Program-made: the position numbers and the translations under genes
Source: CAZNDN01 sp964571815
GTDB lineage: Bacteria > Fibrobacterota > Chitinivibrionia > Chitinivibrionales > WJKA01
Assembly (NCBI GenBank): GCA_964571815.1
Contig: CAZNDN010000092.1
Coordinates: forward strand, 1 to 16,475
DNA length: 16,475 nucleotides
Direction: 5' to 3'
The notes under the pieces: model-generated
The model's input: only the letters and a program-made list of their open reading frames with translations
Told to the model about the DNA's origin: nothing
Database searches by the model: none
Shown: piece by piece, positions 1 to 7,593 of the stretch
How the letters are laid out: every line of letters begins with the position of its first letter
Position numbering within the stretch: position 1 is the stretch's first letter

Positions 1-296
1 CACCGGAATGCCAGGTAGCGGCGGGCAAATTCGGTGCACTGGTATCCTCCACTCCAGCTTGTACGAACCCAGCCGTCGCCCCGGGAGCTTGTGTGTGTCG
101 CGACACCGTCGTTGGAATACACCGGCGAACTGCGCGAGTCGGAGCACTGGGAATAGGCGGGGATTCCGTGCACATGAAGCCGGTCGGGAACGGTTTCATC
201 GCAGATATTACCCGCCCGTACCGCGACGGCACATGAGACAACCGTCGTGTGAAGCGCAACTGCCCTTCCGGTCCGTCGCAGCGCCGGTGATATCAT
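1..296 (-). CDS. Secreted CHAP-like cysteine amidase/peptidase, N-terminal part (cut by window edge)
   Basis: The minus strand from ATG 296-294 is open for 98 codons to the window edge. A clear Shine-Dalgarno (GGGGAGGG) sits 6-7 bases before the ATG. The N-terminus has two early arginine patches and a hydrophobic stretch (about residues 12-26, ending near AVRA) that looks like a signal peptide. Residues 83-95 read GGYQCTEFARRYL, the pattern around the catalytic cysteine (here C87) of CHAP domains, which hydrolyse peptidoglycan peptides or related amides; the glutathionylspermidine amidase group has a similar QC-x-E-[FY] motif. The histidine that would complete the site lies beyond the window. 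The gene follows the metalloprotease gene after about 80 bases on the same strand with no clear terminator between, so the two are probably co-transcribed. The CHAP call rests on one motif; the coding call is firmer than the family call. Confidence 0.65.
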   Translation of the reverse strand, partial: MISPALRRTGRAVALHTTVVSCAVAVRAGNICDETVPDRLHVHGIPAYSQCSDSRSSPVYSNDGVATHTSSRGDGWVRTSWSGGYQCTEFARRYLAFR

Positions 297-375
297 ATCG
301 TGCCCTCCCCGTTGAAACCGGGAAATGTGATTGGGCATGGAACAGAGGGGAGCGGGGTGTCTTGTCTCATGGGTG

Positions 376-2901
376 TCAGTCCCCGAGGAAGAAGGTTCTG
401 AGAAAGTGACGCGCCCCTATGCGCAGCCTGCAGAAGTACATGCCTCGTGCGACGGGCGCTGCCTGTCGGTTCGTGCCGTCCCACAGCAGGATGGTGCCGC
501 CCGACAGTGGTATCCTGGTTTCCGGAGCATGATAGACTTGCCGGCCTGAGGCGGTATAGACGGTCAGGGACACGGTTTCCGAGAGTCCGCCGGGAGCCCG
601 GAGCCGGAGTCTGCCTTCACGAACGGCTATTGGGACGGGGGCGCTCTTTCCGGGCCGGGTGATGAATGTGGGATTGCAGCCCTGGTTTACGGTGACCGGG
701 ATTCGCGCTCCGGCGCAGGGTTCGATCTCCTGCACTTTCCAATCGTACCCGATATACCAGCCGTTGCTGGTGGGGTCTCCATTGGGGCTTTCGCGCCAGT
801 AGTTGGTGGTGATGGCCATGAGTCCTTCCAGCTCAAGCGGGTAGGTGATACCGTTCCGGGCCCGGTAGAGGTTGTTGAAATACTCTTCGGGGCTGTCCGG
901 CTCCTCTCCGGTGCCGACCGTGTTCTCCAGCCATACTCGATACGTCGCGGGTTTCTCGATTGTCCAGTTGCAGTGCACCACACTCCTGCCTGTTTCGAGC
1001 GTAACAACGTGCTCTTCAAGCCCGCTCATGGAAGATGCCCGGGTGAGCACGAAATGACGGGGGCCTTCTTTGTTTGCATACACGGTGAAGGAGCGAAACC
1101 GCAGGGGTTTGTACGTTTCGAATTCCATAAAAATGTTGCCTGCGGTTTCCTTGTAAGCCCCGGAGTCGGTCTCGGTAGTGTCGGCGGGGCCTATGCTCTT
1201 GATCGGGAACTCGGCGGGTCCGTTTTCGACATAGAAGGTTGTCTCGCCGGTCAGCGCCGGGCTTTCGAACTTTTCACCCACATGGAGCGGTACCCCTCCG
1301 ATCGGGACATCGTACCACTTCACGGTATTGGGGCCCGATGCCCACAGAGTAACGCCGGTGTTGTCGCATCCGTCGGGGGCGGGGGAGACCACCGGCGGCG
1401 CCGGGGCGTCGATGGTGAGCCAGTCCGATTTGGTTTTGGTGTCTTCCCCCTGGTCATTGGCCACGGCGAGGGACACGGAGTAGACCCCGTTGTGGCGGTA
1501 GGCATGGACGGGGTGGCGTTCGGTTGACGTGGTACCGTCACCGAAATCCCACATCCAGCTCCGGGGACCGTAGCGGGAGCGGTCTTTGAACTGGATGGTT
1601 GCCGTACAGGCATTCGAATCTTCAACACTGAAATCGGCCACCGGCGGCTGATCGCAGCCGGCAAGGCAGGTACGCGTGTCGCGGTACTTCACGATCGTGG
1701 CGATGGTCGATTCGCACCACTGGTCGTTTTTGCCCGTAATACTGGGGTACATGAGGCAGGAGCTGTTCCTCACGTGACTCGCCCCCCAGTTGTGTCCCAG
1801 CTCGTGCGCGTGGTCCAGATACATGGAACGCAATGAGCTGGTGAAGTCCCGGATGATATGAGCGCCGCCGGCGGTGCAGACGCCGCCCATCCTGGCCCGC
1901 CCCACGGTCCCGCCGCCGCGATTGAAGAAATACGCCCCGGCGATATCCCATTCATTGGTGAAATTTCCTTCGGTGGCGGCCCATTCGGAGAAGCCCGGCC
2001 TGTCGAGACTGGTCACTCCCCCGAAATCTTCATCGCCGGTCTCATCGACCACCAGCTCGACCAGCTCATGGATAATATTCACGCGCGGGTCGGCGTACAT
2101 TTCGTTGACCAGGTTGAGTATGCTCATGATGCGCTCTTCGACTTCCTTCACACTCCCGTATCCTTCAACCATGGAATAGTGGGCGGCCAGGGCCAGATCG
2201 GCGATCATGCACGAGGGATCATCGGCAATCAGGCCTCGCTTTGCCAGGGCGGGAAGCGGCGGCTCTCCATAGTCCGCGCCGGGCTCGCACGAATGCCCGG
2301 ACACGCGCAGAACGTCGGCGGCCCGGTAGGCCACGATGAGATCATCGGGGGCCCCGGGGGCGAGATTGCGCACCGGCTCGACGTAGAGTCGTTCCCCATT
2401 GTGCTCAACAAAACCTTCAAACCGGCGGTCCCCGAGGGTGAGTCGAACCTCTCCCTTATCCGCGCATGTTCCCGTGAAGGTACAGGGGGGGTATCTCGGA
2501 TGTGTCGTGATGCCGTCCGGTGTAATGCTGCGCAGGACGTAGCCGGGGCCTCGTTGGTCGCTCATGCTCAGCCAAAGCTCTGCGTCTATCAGGTCCTCCA
2601 GATGCAGTCGAAACGTCCCCGAGCCGCCGGCAGTCTTCCGCAGCCCGGCCTTGATTGAGCCGACATCCAGCCGGTAGCAGGTGTAGCTCCGGAACAGGGA
2701 ATCGAGTCCTTGCCCGGCAGCGCCCGTCAAGGATTTCGCGCGGACCGCGACCGCGCCGGTGCGTTGGCTCGGTGCGGCGTCGATGCGGAGCGCCGTCACA
2801 AGGCAAACGACGCCAACAAGGGCGGGAATAACCGCGGGGACGTGCGTTTTGGTTCCCGGCCGAAGGCGGAGAAAGTGCTTGCGGCTGTTTGGGCGGATCA
2901 T
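376..2901 (-). CDS. Secreted M12B-like zinc metalloprotease with PKD domain and C-terminal sorting-like tail
   Basis: An 841-residue exported endopeptidase. A basic N-terminus and hydrophobic segment (about 21-42, ending DAA) form a signal peptide. Residues about 45-215 look like a propeptide. The catalytic domain (about 225-415) holds HELGHNWGASH at 366-376, the HExxHxxGxxH zinc site of metzincins, followed by the Met-turn CLMYPS (Met384), as in reprolysin/ADAM-type M12B enzymes. A PKD domain spans about 419-498 with the typical WDFGDGTTST motif (451-460). An Ig-like segment (about 505-560) and an unassigned beta-rich region follow. The last 70 residues match the FlgD/T9SS-type tail pattern (SGRQVY, WDGTN, ARGMYFCRL), suggesting delivery to the surface through a type IX-like route. 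The start is ATG 2901, with GGAGG 12 bases upstream (a rather long spacing). Substrate unknown; probably degrades extracellular protein. Confidence 0.92.
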   Translation of the reverse strand: MIRPNSRKHFLRLRPGTKTHVPAVIPALVGVVCLVTALRIDAAPSQRTGAVAVRAKSLTGAAGQGLDSLFRSYTCYRLDVGSIKAGLRKTAGGSGTFRLHLEDLIDAELWLSMSDQRGPGYVLRSITPDGITTHPRYPPCTFTGTCADKGEVRLTLGDRRFEGFVEHNGERLYVEPVRNLAPGAPDDLIVAYRAADVLRVSGHSCEPGADYGEPPLPALAKRGLIADDPSCMIADLALAAHYSMVEGYGSVKEVEERIMSILNLVNEMYADPRVNIIHELVELVVDETGDEDFGGVTSLDRPGFSEWAATEGNFTNEWDIAGAYFFNRGGGTVGRARMGGVCTAGGAHIIRDFTSSLRSMYLDHAHELGHNWGASHVRNSSCLMYPSITGKNDQWCESTIATIVKYRDTRTCLAGCDQPPVADFSVEDSNACTATIQFKDRSRYGPRSWMWDFGDGTTSTERHPVHAYRHNGVYSVSLAVANDQGEDTKTKSDWLTIDAPAPPVVSPAPDGCDNTGVTLWASGPNTVKWYDVPIGGVPLHVGEKFESPALTGETTFYVENGPAEFPIKSIGPADTTETDSGAYKETAGNIFMEFETYKPLRFRSFTVYANKEGPRHFVLTRASSMSGLEEHVVTLETGRSVVHCNWTIEKPATYRVWLENTVGTGEEPDSPEEYFNNLYRARNGITYPLELEGLMAITTNYWRESPNGDPTSNGWYIGYDWKVQEIEPCAGARIPVTVNQGCNPTFITRPGKSAPVPIAVREGRLRLRAPGGLSETVSLTVYTASGRQVYHAPETRIPLSGGTILLWDGTNRQAAPVARGMYFCRLRIGARHFLRTFFLGD

Positions 2902-2996
2902 GGGTGCAAAAAACCTCCGTTGCAGGTGTGCGGTCCGGGCACTCAGGGGCGGGGGAGAGGCTCAGCTCCGAAATCCGCCCGCATGCCCCTGATATC

Positions 2997-3025
2997 AATA
3001 TATTTTGTTCCCCAATTTTTTGCAA
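2997..3025 (-). promoter_or_regulatory. Sigma-70-like promoter for the metalloprotease gene
   Basis: On the minus strand TTGCAA (3025-3020), a 17-base spacer and TATATT (3002-2997) form a good -35/-10 pair. The predicted transcript starts near 2990, leaving about 90 bases of leader before the ATG at 2901. The stretch 2902-3163 otherwise holds no gene that I can support. Confidence 0.6.
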
Positions 3026-3163
3026 TTTGTCTCCGGATGACCATGCGACTGCCGTTCGACTGTTTTCCTCCGGGGGATCCCTCGACCGGCGATTTCGACC
3101 GCCTGCACGGGACGAAAACCGGGCGCCGACGGAGTGTGCGGGCTTTCACCGCAGGGCGTCCGG

Positions 3164-3853
3164 CTACTCGATGTAGACAAGCCGGTACTCCGGTGAAACG
3201 CTCTGCGCGTTGGACGGCGCAAGCGAGATGTCGCCACGCGGGGTGATATACCCCAGCAGGGTCACGTTGCGCTCCAGGGCCCGCCGGCGTGCGTCGCGGT
3301 ACGTAATCTCTTCACCTTCCAGACCCATCTGCGCAACCGTTGCCTGCTTCAACTGCTTCCCCTCAACGGTGAGCAGCTCGTAGATGATCGGTGAGATGTT
3401 GGGGTGGAGGATACAGCTTGTGATGAGGCTGGAATCAAGGGCTTCCTTGTAGATGATATCGTCACAGTTGAGATCTTTGACAATCGGTGTGTTTTCGGGG
3501 TTGATAACCTCGGCTACCGTGTGTATCCGGGGGTAGTTGAGCTTGATCTTATACAGCGTGAACATGGTGCGCATGTCGATGATCTCGGAGTCGCTTTCCC
3601 GTCGGTACCCGTCGAAGTCCTCTGCGATGATCATGCAGGCCGCCGCCTGGTCGATATTCAGATGTTTCAGCACATCGATATCACTCCAGTCGGCATTGAC
3701 GTAGACCGCGCCCGGGATTTCGGGATTGGGTCCGAGAGTGACCACAACATTCTTGCTCTCCGGGTCGCGCTTTTTCCAGTATCTGATGGGCTCGGCGCCG
3801 TATGCGGCGGTAGTGCATTGGTTCGCTCCCGTGCGGGTGTCGCACGCGGTCAA
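3164..3853 (-). CDS. RCK (TrkA-N-like) domain protein, probable pore-less remnant of a potassium channel
   Basis: The 229-residue frame reads as the cytoplasmic ligand-sensing part of an ion channel. Residues about 36-150 fit the second half of a Rossmann RCK/TrkA-N domain: a strand (NVVVTLG), then VNADWSDIDVLKHLNID (where 'GD...L..agi' is expected), AACMIIAED, HTVAEVINPEN and CDDIIYKEALDSSLI. The C-terminal 70 residues (ARRRALERNVTLLGYI, LAPSN, YRLVYIE) look like the RCK C-terminal lobe. What is missing is telling: no transmembrane pore helices and no first Rossmann strand with its Gly-rich loop. The only start available is a TTG at 3853 with no Shine-Dalgarno, and a TAG stop lies about 40 bases upstream in frame. 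Upstream sequence is occupied by the VapC gene. It may be a decayed or 5'-truncated channel gene rather than a functional soluble regulator. Confidence 0.7.
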   Translation of the reverse strand: MTACDTRTGANQCTTAAYGAEPIRYWKKRDPESKNVVVTLGPNPEIPGAVYVNADWSDIDVLKHLNIDQAAACMIIAEDFDGYRRESDSEIIDMRTMFTLYKIKLNYPRIHTVAEVINPENTPIVKDLNCDDIIYKEALDSSLITSCILHPNISPIIYELLTVEGKQLKQATVAQMGLEGEEITYRDARRRALERNVTLLGYITPRGDISLAPSNAQSVSPEYRLVYIE

Positions 3854-3960
3854 ACGATTGTGGCCGTGCCGGGCAGGTGCCGACGCATTGCGCGGCTACG
3901 ATGATGATTATACAGTTGTTGAGACGGCGCTGCCCATGCCTGGCTCAGGCGCCACCGGAT

Positions 3961-4333
3961 TCAGACGATCTTGCAGTCGTAGCGGGAGAACGTCCGATCG
4001 TCCGTGAGAATGGGGAAACCGGTGTTGAGGCTTTGCGCAATCAGCATTCTATCGAAAGGGCCTTCATGATGAAATGGAAGGCTCTTGAGAAGTAGAGCAT
4101 CGCCGGGGGAAAAATCAAGAAGCTCGAAGCCTGACCGGCGAGCCATGTCCACAGGATTGTAGTCCACGCACAGCTTGCCGATCGAGGACTTGATCATCAT
4201 CTCGGCTACGGATACCGCGCTTACATACACCCTGTTAGACAGTGTCTCGATCTCAAACCTTTTTCCGGGAGGGAATCCTTTCCGGTTCTCCCATGCACCA
4301 GAGGAAAATATGAGTATCGAGAATGATCTTCAT
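3961..4333 (-). pseudogene. vapC: PIN-domain ribonuclease toxin (VapC type) with a one-base frameshift
   Basis: ATG 4333-4331 overlaps the antitoxin stop (ATGA). The first frame reads MKIILDTHIFLWCMGEPERI and continues PSRKKV, then hits TGA. Shifting by one base at the run CGGAAAAAGGTTTGAG restores FEIETLSNR and then VYVSAVSVAEMMIK down to the natural end at 3961. The joined product, about 123 residues, matches the usual length and layout of VapC/COG3744 PIN nucleases: acidic D6 in LDTH, E in VAEM, D in PFDRMLIAQ and D in LTDDRTF, the Mg-binding acids of RNases that cut tRNA or rRNA. The frameshift lies in a homopolymer-rich spot, so a true inactivating mutation and an assembly error are both possible. 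If it is real, the second part could only be made from the GTG at 4230, which would lack the first catalytic acid. Confidence 0.85.
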
Positions 4334-4563
4334 TTGTCTTCATCGTAGAAAATGGAAGTGATCCGCTCATCTTCTTCATTGAAATCCGGAGGTATATCAA
4401 TTTTCCCCTTCATGATACCGAGCTTTCGTTTTCCCGAAGGTTTGTGGGGGATAAGGTCAACGACGGGCAGATTATTCCTGGCAATGGTCACCTTTTCACC
4501 GTGGTACACCATATCAAGGAGTTTGGAGAGCTTCGCCTTAGCTTCGGAAACATTGAAAACCAT
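4330..4563 (-). CDS. Phd/YefM-family antitoxin
   Basis: A 77-residue protein with the Phd/YefM pattern: N-terminal MVFNVSEAKAKLSKLLDMV (DNA-binding half), then GEKVTIARNNLPVVDLIP, and an acidic, flexible C-terminus (FNEEDERITSIFYDEDK) that would wrap the PIN toxin. It neutralises the toxin and normally represses its own promoter. The start is ATG 4563, preceded by AGGAG at a 6-base spacing. Its TGA (4332-4330) overlaps the toxin ATG by the ATGA arrangement, which couples translation and fixes the true toxin start at 4333. A strong promoter lies 36-64 bases upstream. The gene itself looks intact even though the partner toxin is frameshifted. Confidence 0.9.
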   Translation of the reverse strand: MVFNVSEAKAKLSKLLDMVYHGEKVTIARNNLPVVDLIPHKPSGKRKLGIMKGKIDIPPDFNEEDERITSIFYDEDK

Positions 4564-4598
4564 TTCAGGCTCCTGGTCAACCAGACCTATATAGTATG

Positions 4599-4627
4599 AG
4601 TATACTTTATTGAGCCAGGCGGATCAA
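4599..4627 (-). promoter_or_regulatory. Promoter and possible operator of the Phd/VapC pair
   Basis: Minus-strand TTGATC (4627-4622), 17-base spacer, TATACT (4604-4599). The -10 element lies inside the palindrome AGTATACT (4599-4606), and a second AGTAT half lies at 4593-4597 on the plus strand, a plausible autorepressor site. The rest of 4628-4880 shows no gene; it holds only short inverted repeats such as AGCCTCAGGCT. Confidence 0.65.
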
Positions 4628-4880
4628 TACCAACCCGGACCTTCAGCCGTTTCAGCGGTCACTGAGAATGTATCAGGACAACGCTGAGAAACACCAGAGC
4701 CTCAGGCTGTGAGGAAAGTAACGGCACCCCGAACGACGACAAGCACTCCCTCGCCTGTTCGTGGCCGGTCTTCCAACTGGAATATTGCTGGAAGTTGCAC
4801 TTACTTGTAAAACACAATGTTGCTATAACATGCAGAATATCAGTACTTTATGACGAGATTTGCCGACACTGAAGAAATTA

Positions 4881-4910
4881 TTGGCAAGAAACGATAAAAT
4901 GTACTATATT
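4881..4910 (+). promoter_or_regulatory. Promoter for the TIGR02147 regulator and lipoprotein
   Basis: TTGGCA (4881-4886), 18-base spacer, TATATT (4905-4910) on the plus strand. A start site near 4917 would leave about 52 bases before the preferred GTG at 4969. The spacer is one base longer than ideal, so confidence is moderate. Confidence 0.5.
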
Positions 4911-4968
4911 GCAGTATGTGCGAAGATGATCAGTGCCTTGCTTCCTGTTTGCAGCCTGGAACAACCCC

Positions 4969-5799
4969 GTGAAACCCGGCATCTACAACTACACCGATTT
5001 CCGCCGTTTCCTGTACGAGTATATCAGGGCGATCAAGGCCGGTGACGGATCGCGGACGCATCGCTTGATTGCCGCGGAGATCGGCATAAAATCAGCCGGT
5101 CATCTTACCCTGATACTGCAGGGAAAGGCCAATATTTCAGGCGATCTCGAGGAAAAAATCGCGACCTGGTGTCGCCTCAAGAAACGGGAACGGGCTTATT
5201 TTCACGCCATGGTTGCCTTCAACCAGGCGACATCACACGCGGTTAAGCGCCGCAGCTTCGAAAAACTCATCGCTTTCCCGAAATCGTGTGTCTACCGTGT
5301 AGGCGCGCACCAGTACAAGTACTACGACAAATGGTACCACTCGGTAATCAGGGCCCTGCTGGAGTTTGTCCCGGTTGACGATGACGGCGGCCGGTTGGGC
5401 CGACTCCTCGTTCCCTCGATTCGCCCGCACCAGGCGCGACGTTCCCTAAAGCTGCTGTGCGAGCTGGGTATGGCCCGAAAGGACGAGCACGGGTTTTACC
5501 ATCCGGTGCAACAATCGATTGATACCGGCTCCGAAGTCCCCTCGGTTGCGGTGAACGCGTTCATACTGGAGATGCTTGACAAAGCGCGTCGCGCCATGGA
5601 CAGGTTCGAGCGCTCGGAGAGAAATTTCTCCTGGATCACCGTTGGCGTTTCCGATGAAGGGTACCGTAGAATTGTGGAAGAGATGCGCGCATTCCGTCTT
5701 CGAGTTGCCGAGATTGTCAAAGAGTCGCGGGCCGAGCGGGTGTACCAGATCAACATGCAGGCATTTCCCGTGACCGGAAAACCCCGGGGGCGGCAATGA
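4969..5799 (+). CDS. TIGR02147-family regulator
   Basis: A 276-residue cytoplasmic protein of the TIGR02147 family, known mainly from Fibrobacter and relatives and thought to be transcriptional regulators. The N-terminus KPGIYNYTDFRRFLYEYI is the family's hallmark opening. It is followed by an HTH-like stretch (HRLIAAEIGIKSAGHLTLIL), then KKRERAYFHAMVAFNQA, the conserved middle YYDKWYHSVIRALLEF, a winged-helix-like part (ARRSLKLLCELGMARKDEHG), and the end ITVGVSDEGYRRIVEEM to VYQINMQAFPVTG. I prefer GTG 4969 because it places the family motif at residues 2-15; GTG 4933 would add 12 residues without a better ribosome site. The stop TGA at 5797-5799 overlaps the ATG of the lipoprotein gene at 5796, so the two are translationally coupled. 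The DNA target is unknown. Confidence 0.9.
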   Translation: MKPGIYNYTDFRRFLYEYIRAIKAGDGSRTHRLIAAEIGIKSAGHLTLILQGKANISGDLEEKIATWCRLKKRERAYFHAMVAFNQATSHAVKRRSFEKLIAFPKSCVYRVGAHQYKYYDKWYHSVIRALLEFVPVDDDGGRLGRLLVPSIRPHQARRSLKLLCELGMARKDEHGFYHPVQQSIDTGSEVPSVAVNAFILEMLDKARRAMDRFERSERNFSWITVGVSDEGYRRIVEEMRAFRLRVAEIVKESRAERVYQINMQAFPVTGKPRGRQ

Positions 5800-7037
5800 G
5801 GCTCAATTGCTTTTTCGCTCTCCGCTTGTTCCTGGCCGCGGCCTTGCTGCTGTCGTTTCGATGCTCCACGGGTCCTGATATGGCCGGGACCAGCTCGGGC
5901 GGTGAGGGAGTGACCCTGGCGGGCAGGCTGGTCGACGGTACGGGGGCGGCTGTGGCCGGCGCGGCCGTTGTGCTTCTGAGACCCGCGGACTGGGATGCCG
6001 GGTCAATCGGTGGGGACACCGTGGCCGAGGACACGACCGATCGGGGCGGACGATACGCTTTTGCGGATGTGGGCGCCGGGACCTATGACATCCCGGGAAG
6101 CACACCGGACAGTTCACTGGTTTCGCTGGTTACCTCGGTGGATGTTGCGGAAAGTGATGTCGAGATCCCGCCGGATACCATGGCACGACCCGTCTCGGTT
6201 TTCGGTACGGCCCGTCTACCCCTGGATCACCGGATGTACGTCACGCTGATCGGAACACCGTACACAACGGTGGTGCGGCCCGACAGCTCGTTTGTCATCT
6301 CCGGTATCGAGCCCGGCGTCTACGAACTCTGGGGCATTGCCGAAAATGCTCACGATTCGCAGAGGCGGGTTATCGTGTACACGGTGGATATGGACCTGCG
6401 TGCCGGGCGGGATACCGTCCACGACTACATCGCCCTGCGCCGGATCCACACCGGTGCCGGACCGGTAGTCGTCGGAGCGGGAACATCGTGCGGACAGCGC
6501 AACGAAGTCGAAGGGAACTGGTGGGTGATGGACGATTCGCAGAGCGGCGGGACGTCGACAACGATACCGGATCGGGATGCCGACGTTATCGACGGCTCGG
6601 GCCGGTCGGGAGCCGGGTGTGCGGCTCACGTGTCGTTCAGGTTCGGGCCCGGGTCTCGCTGGGTTCCCTATGTCGCTGTCGGGACCCATTTCGGCGCCCC
6701 GGACCGGGGCCTGCTCGCAACCGCCGACCTGCGAGAGGCGGACAGCCTGACCTTCTGGATGAAGGGGGAGGGGAGCAGGTGGTATCTTCGGGCCGAGGTG
6801 CTCTCCATGCTTTCCTACAGCCCGGACATTCGCCTGAAAGTGGATCCGATACCGTCGGTCTGGACCCGATACACGATCGATTTCGAGAATGATCGCGTGG
6901 GAGATTTCGGGTCGGCAGACTATCGGAACTGGGACCGGTTGGCGGCCTACTCGACGCATGTCTTGTTTCGGGCCGTATCCGATACCGTGTCCAACAGCGG
7001 GGAGCTGTGGATCGATGATGTAACGCTGTGGTTTTGA
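5796..7037 (+). CDS. Lipoprotein with carboxypeptidase-regulatory-like and CBM-like domains
   Basis: 413 residues. The signal (MRLNCFFALRLFLAAALLLS) ends at FRC-STGP with C23 as the likely lipidated cysteine; Phe-Arg before Cys is not a textbook lipobox, so the lipoprotein call is likely but not certain. A carboxypeptidase-regulatory-like beta domain (about 38-85: VTLAGRLVDGTGAAVAGAAV, GRYAFADVGAGTYDI) is followed by a second beta segment (about 130-190, FVISGIEPGVYELWGIAEN). The C-terminal 190 residues have the look of a jelly-roll carbohydrate-binding domain (ADSLTFWMKGEGSRWYLRAEV, then GELWIDDVTLWF), similar to CBM11/CIA30-type folds. It probably sits on the cell envelope and binds a glycan. 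Its ATG overlaps the regulator's stop, suggesting that regulator and lipoprotein act together, for example as cytoplasmic and envelope arms of one sensing unit; that role is inference. Confidence 0.85.
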   Translation: MRLNCFFALRLFLAAALLLSFRCSTGPDMAGTSSGGEGVTLAGRLVDGTGAAVAGAAVVLLRPADWDAGSIGGDTVAEDTTDRGGRYAFADVGAGTYDIPGSTPDSSLVSLVTSVDVAESDVEIPPDTMARPVSVFGTARLPLDHRMYVTLIGTPYTTVVRPDSSFVISGIEPGVYELWGIAENAHDSQRRVIVYTVDMDLRAGRDTVHDYIALRRIHTGAGPVVVGAGTSCGQRNEVEGNWWVMDDSQSGGTSTTIPDRDADVIDGSGRSGAGCAAHVSFRFGPGSRWVPYVAVGTHFGAPDRGLLATADLREADSLTFWMKGEGSRWYLRAEVLSMLSYSPDIRLKVDPIPSVWTRYTIDFENDRVGDFGSADYRNWDRLAAYSTHVLFRAVSDTVSNSGELWIDDVTLWF

Positions 7038-7117
7038 TCCGCGGCACAAGGAAGGTTCTCATCATGAATGGAATTGTAGCGTGGACAGCGAGGAACACAG
7101 TGGCCGGTAGCGGGCGC

Positions 7118-7544
7118 ATGGACACCGTCGAGGCTTCCGGACGCCTGAGGGGTAGGTTGGTGGAGCGAGTACTGTTTGTTCAGGTGGTTGGTATGGTACT
7201 CACCGCGTTTCGGCTGCATGCCCTGCCGGCGTTTCCGGGTGCTGAAGGGTTCGGCAGTACTACCGGAGGTGGGCGAGGGGGCGGATACCATGACGGTCAC
7301 CGTGGAAGCCGGCGTTGTCGGGTTCTCTTCAGTGAAGCTTTCACCAGGAAGGGCTCGTCGCGCCGGGGGCGCACGAGTGTTCGACCTGAAGGGGAAGAGC
7401 GTGCTTGCGGGGACACTGTCCGGCGAGTCCGTCGGGAACTATGGCGCGATCGTATCTCCCGCGCGAGGGGTGTTCGTTGTCGTACCGGCATTTCCAAGCG
7501 GGTCTTCGTACCGACGAATGATATGCATTTGCGATCAAGACTGA
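7118..7544 (+). pseudogene. Collapsed pectate-lyase gene: N-terminal motif joined to a C-terminal sorting tail, out of frame
   Basis: In one frame, from about ATG 7118, a signal-peptide-like stretch (ERVLFVQVVGMVLTAFRLHA) is followed by LPAFPGAEGFGSTTGGGRGG, the opening found at the mature N-terminus of many pectate lyases (PFPGAEGFG...TGGRGG). After this the frame turns Arg-rich and non-protein-like. In the +1 shifted frame, from about 7287, the sequence becomes MTVTVEAGVVGFSSVKL and then ARVFDLKGKSVLAGTL ... SPARGVFVVV, ending at TGA 7544. That is a tail of the same kind as the C-termini of the neighbouring secreted enzymes. The several hundred residues of beta-helix catalytic domain expected between are absent. 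The parsimonious reading is an internal deletion with loss of frame in a secreted pectate lyase; an assembly collapse is possible too. Lies 80 bases after the lipoprotein gene. Confidence 0.65.
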
Positions 7545-7593
7545 GAATACGCAACCATCCTCGCGGTCCATCTCAACGAAAGGGCGACCCCTG

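Noticed and set aside
8..409. Plus-strand open frame of 133 codons
   Set aside because: It lies opposite the start of the CHAP-like gene and the end of the metalloprotease gene; Arg/Ser/Pro-rich composition and no ribosome site mark it as a shadow.
1858..2658. Plus-strand open frame of 266 codons
   Set aside because: Antisense to the metalloprotease's catalytic region, which has an unmistakable zinc motif; the plus-strand product has no recognisable domain.
6216..7049. Minus-strand open frame of 277 codons
   Set aside because: Antisense to the lipoprotein's binding domain; long antisense frames are usual in GC-rich genes.
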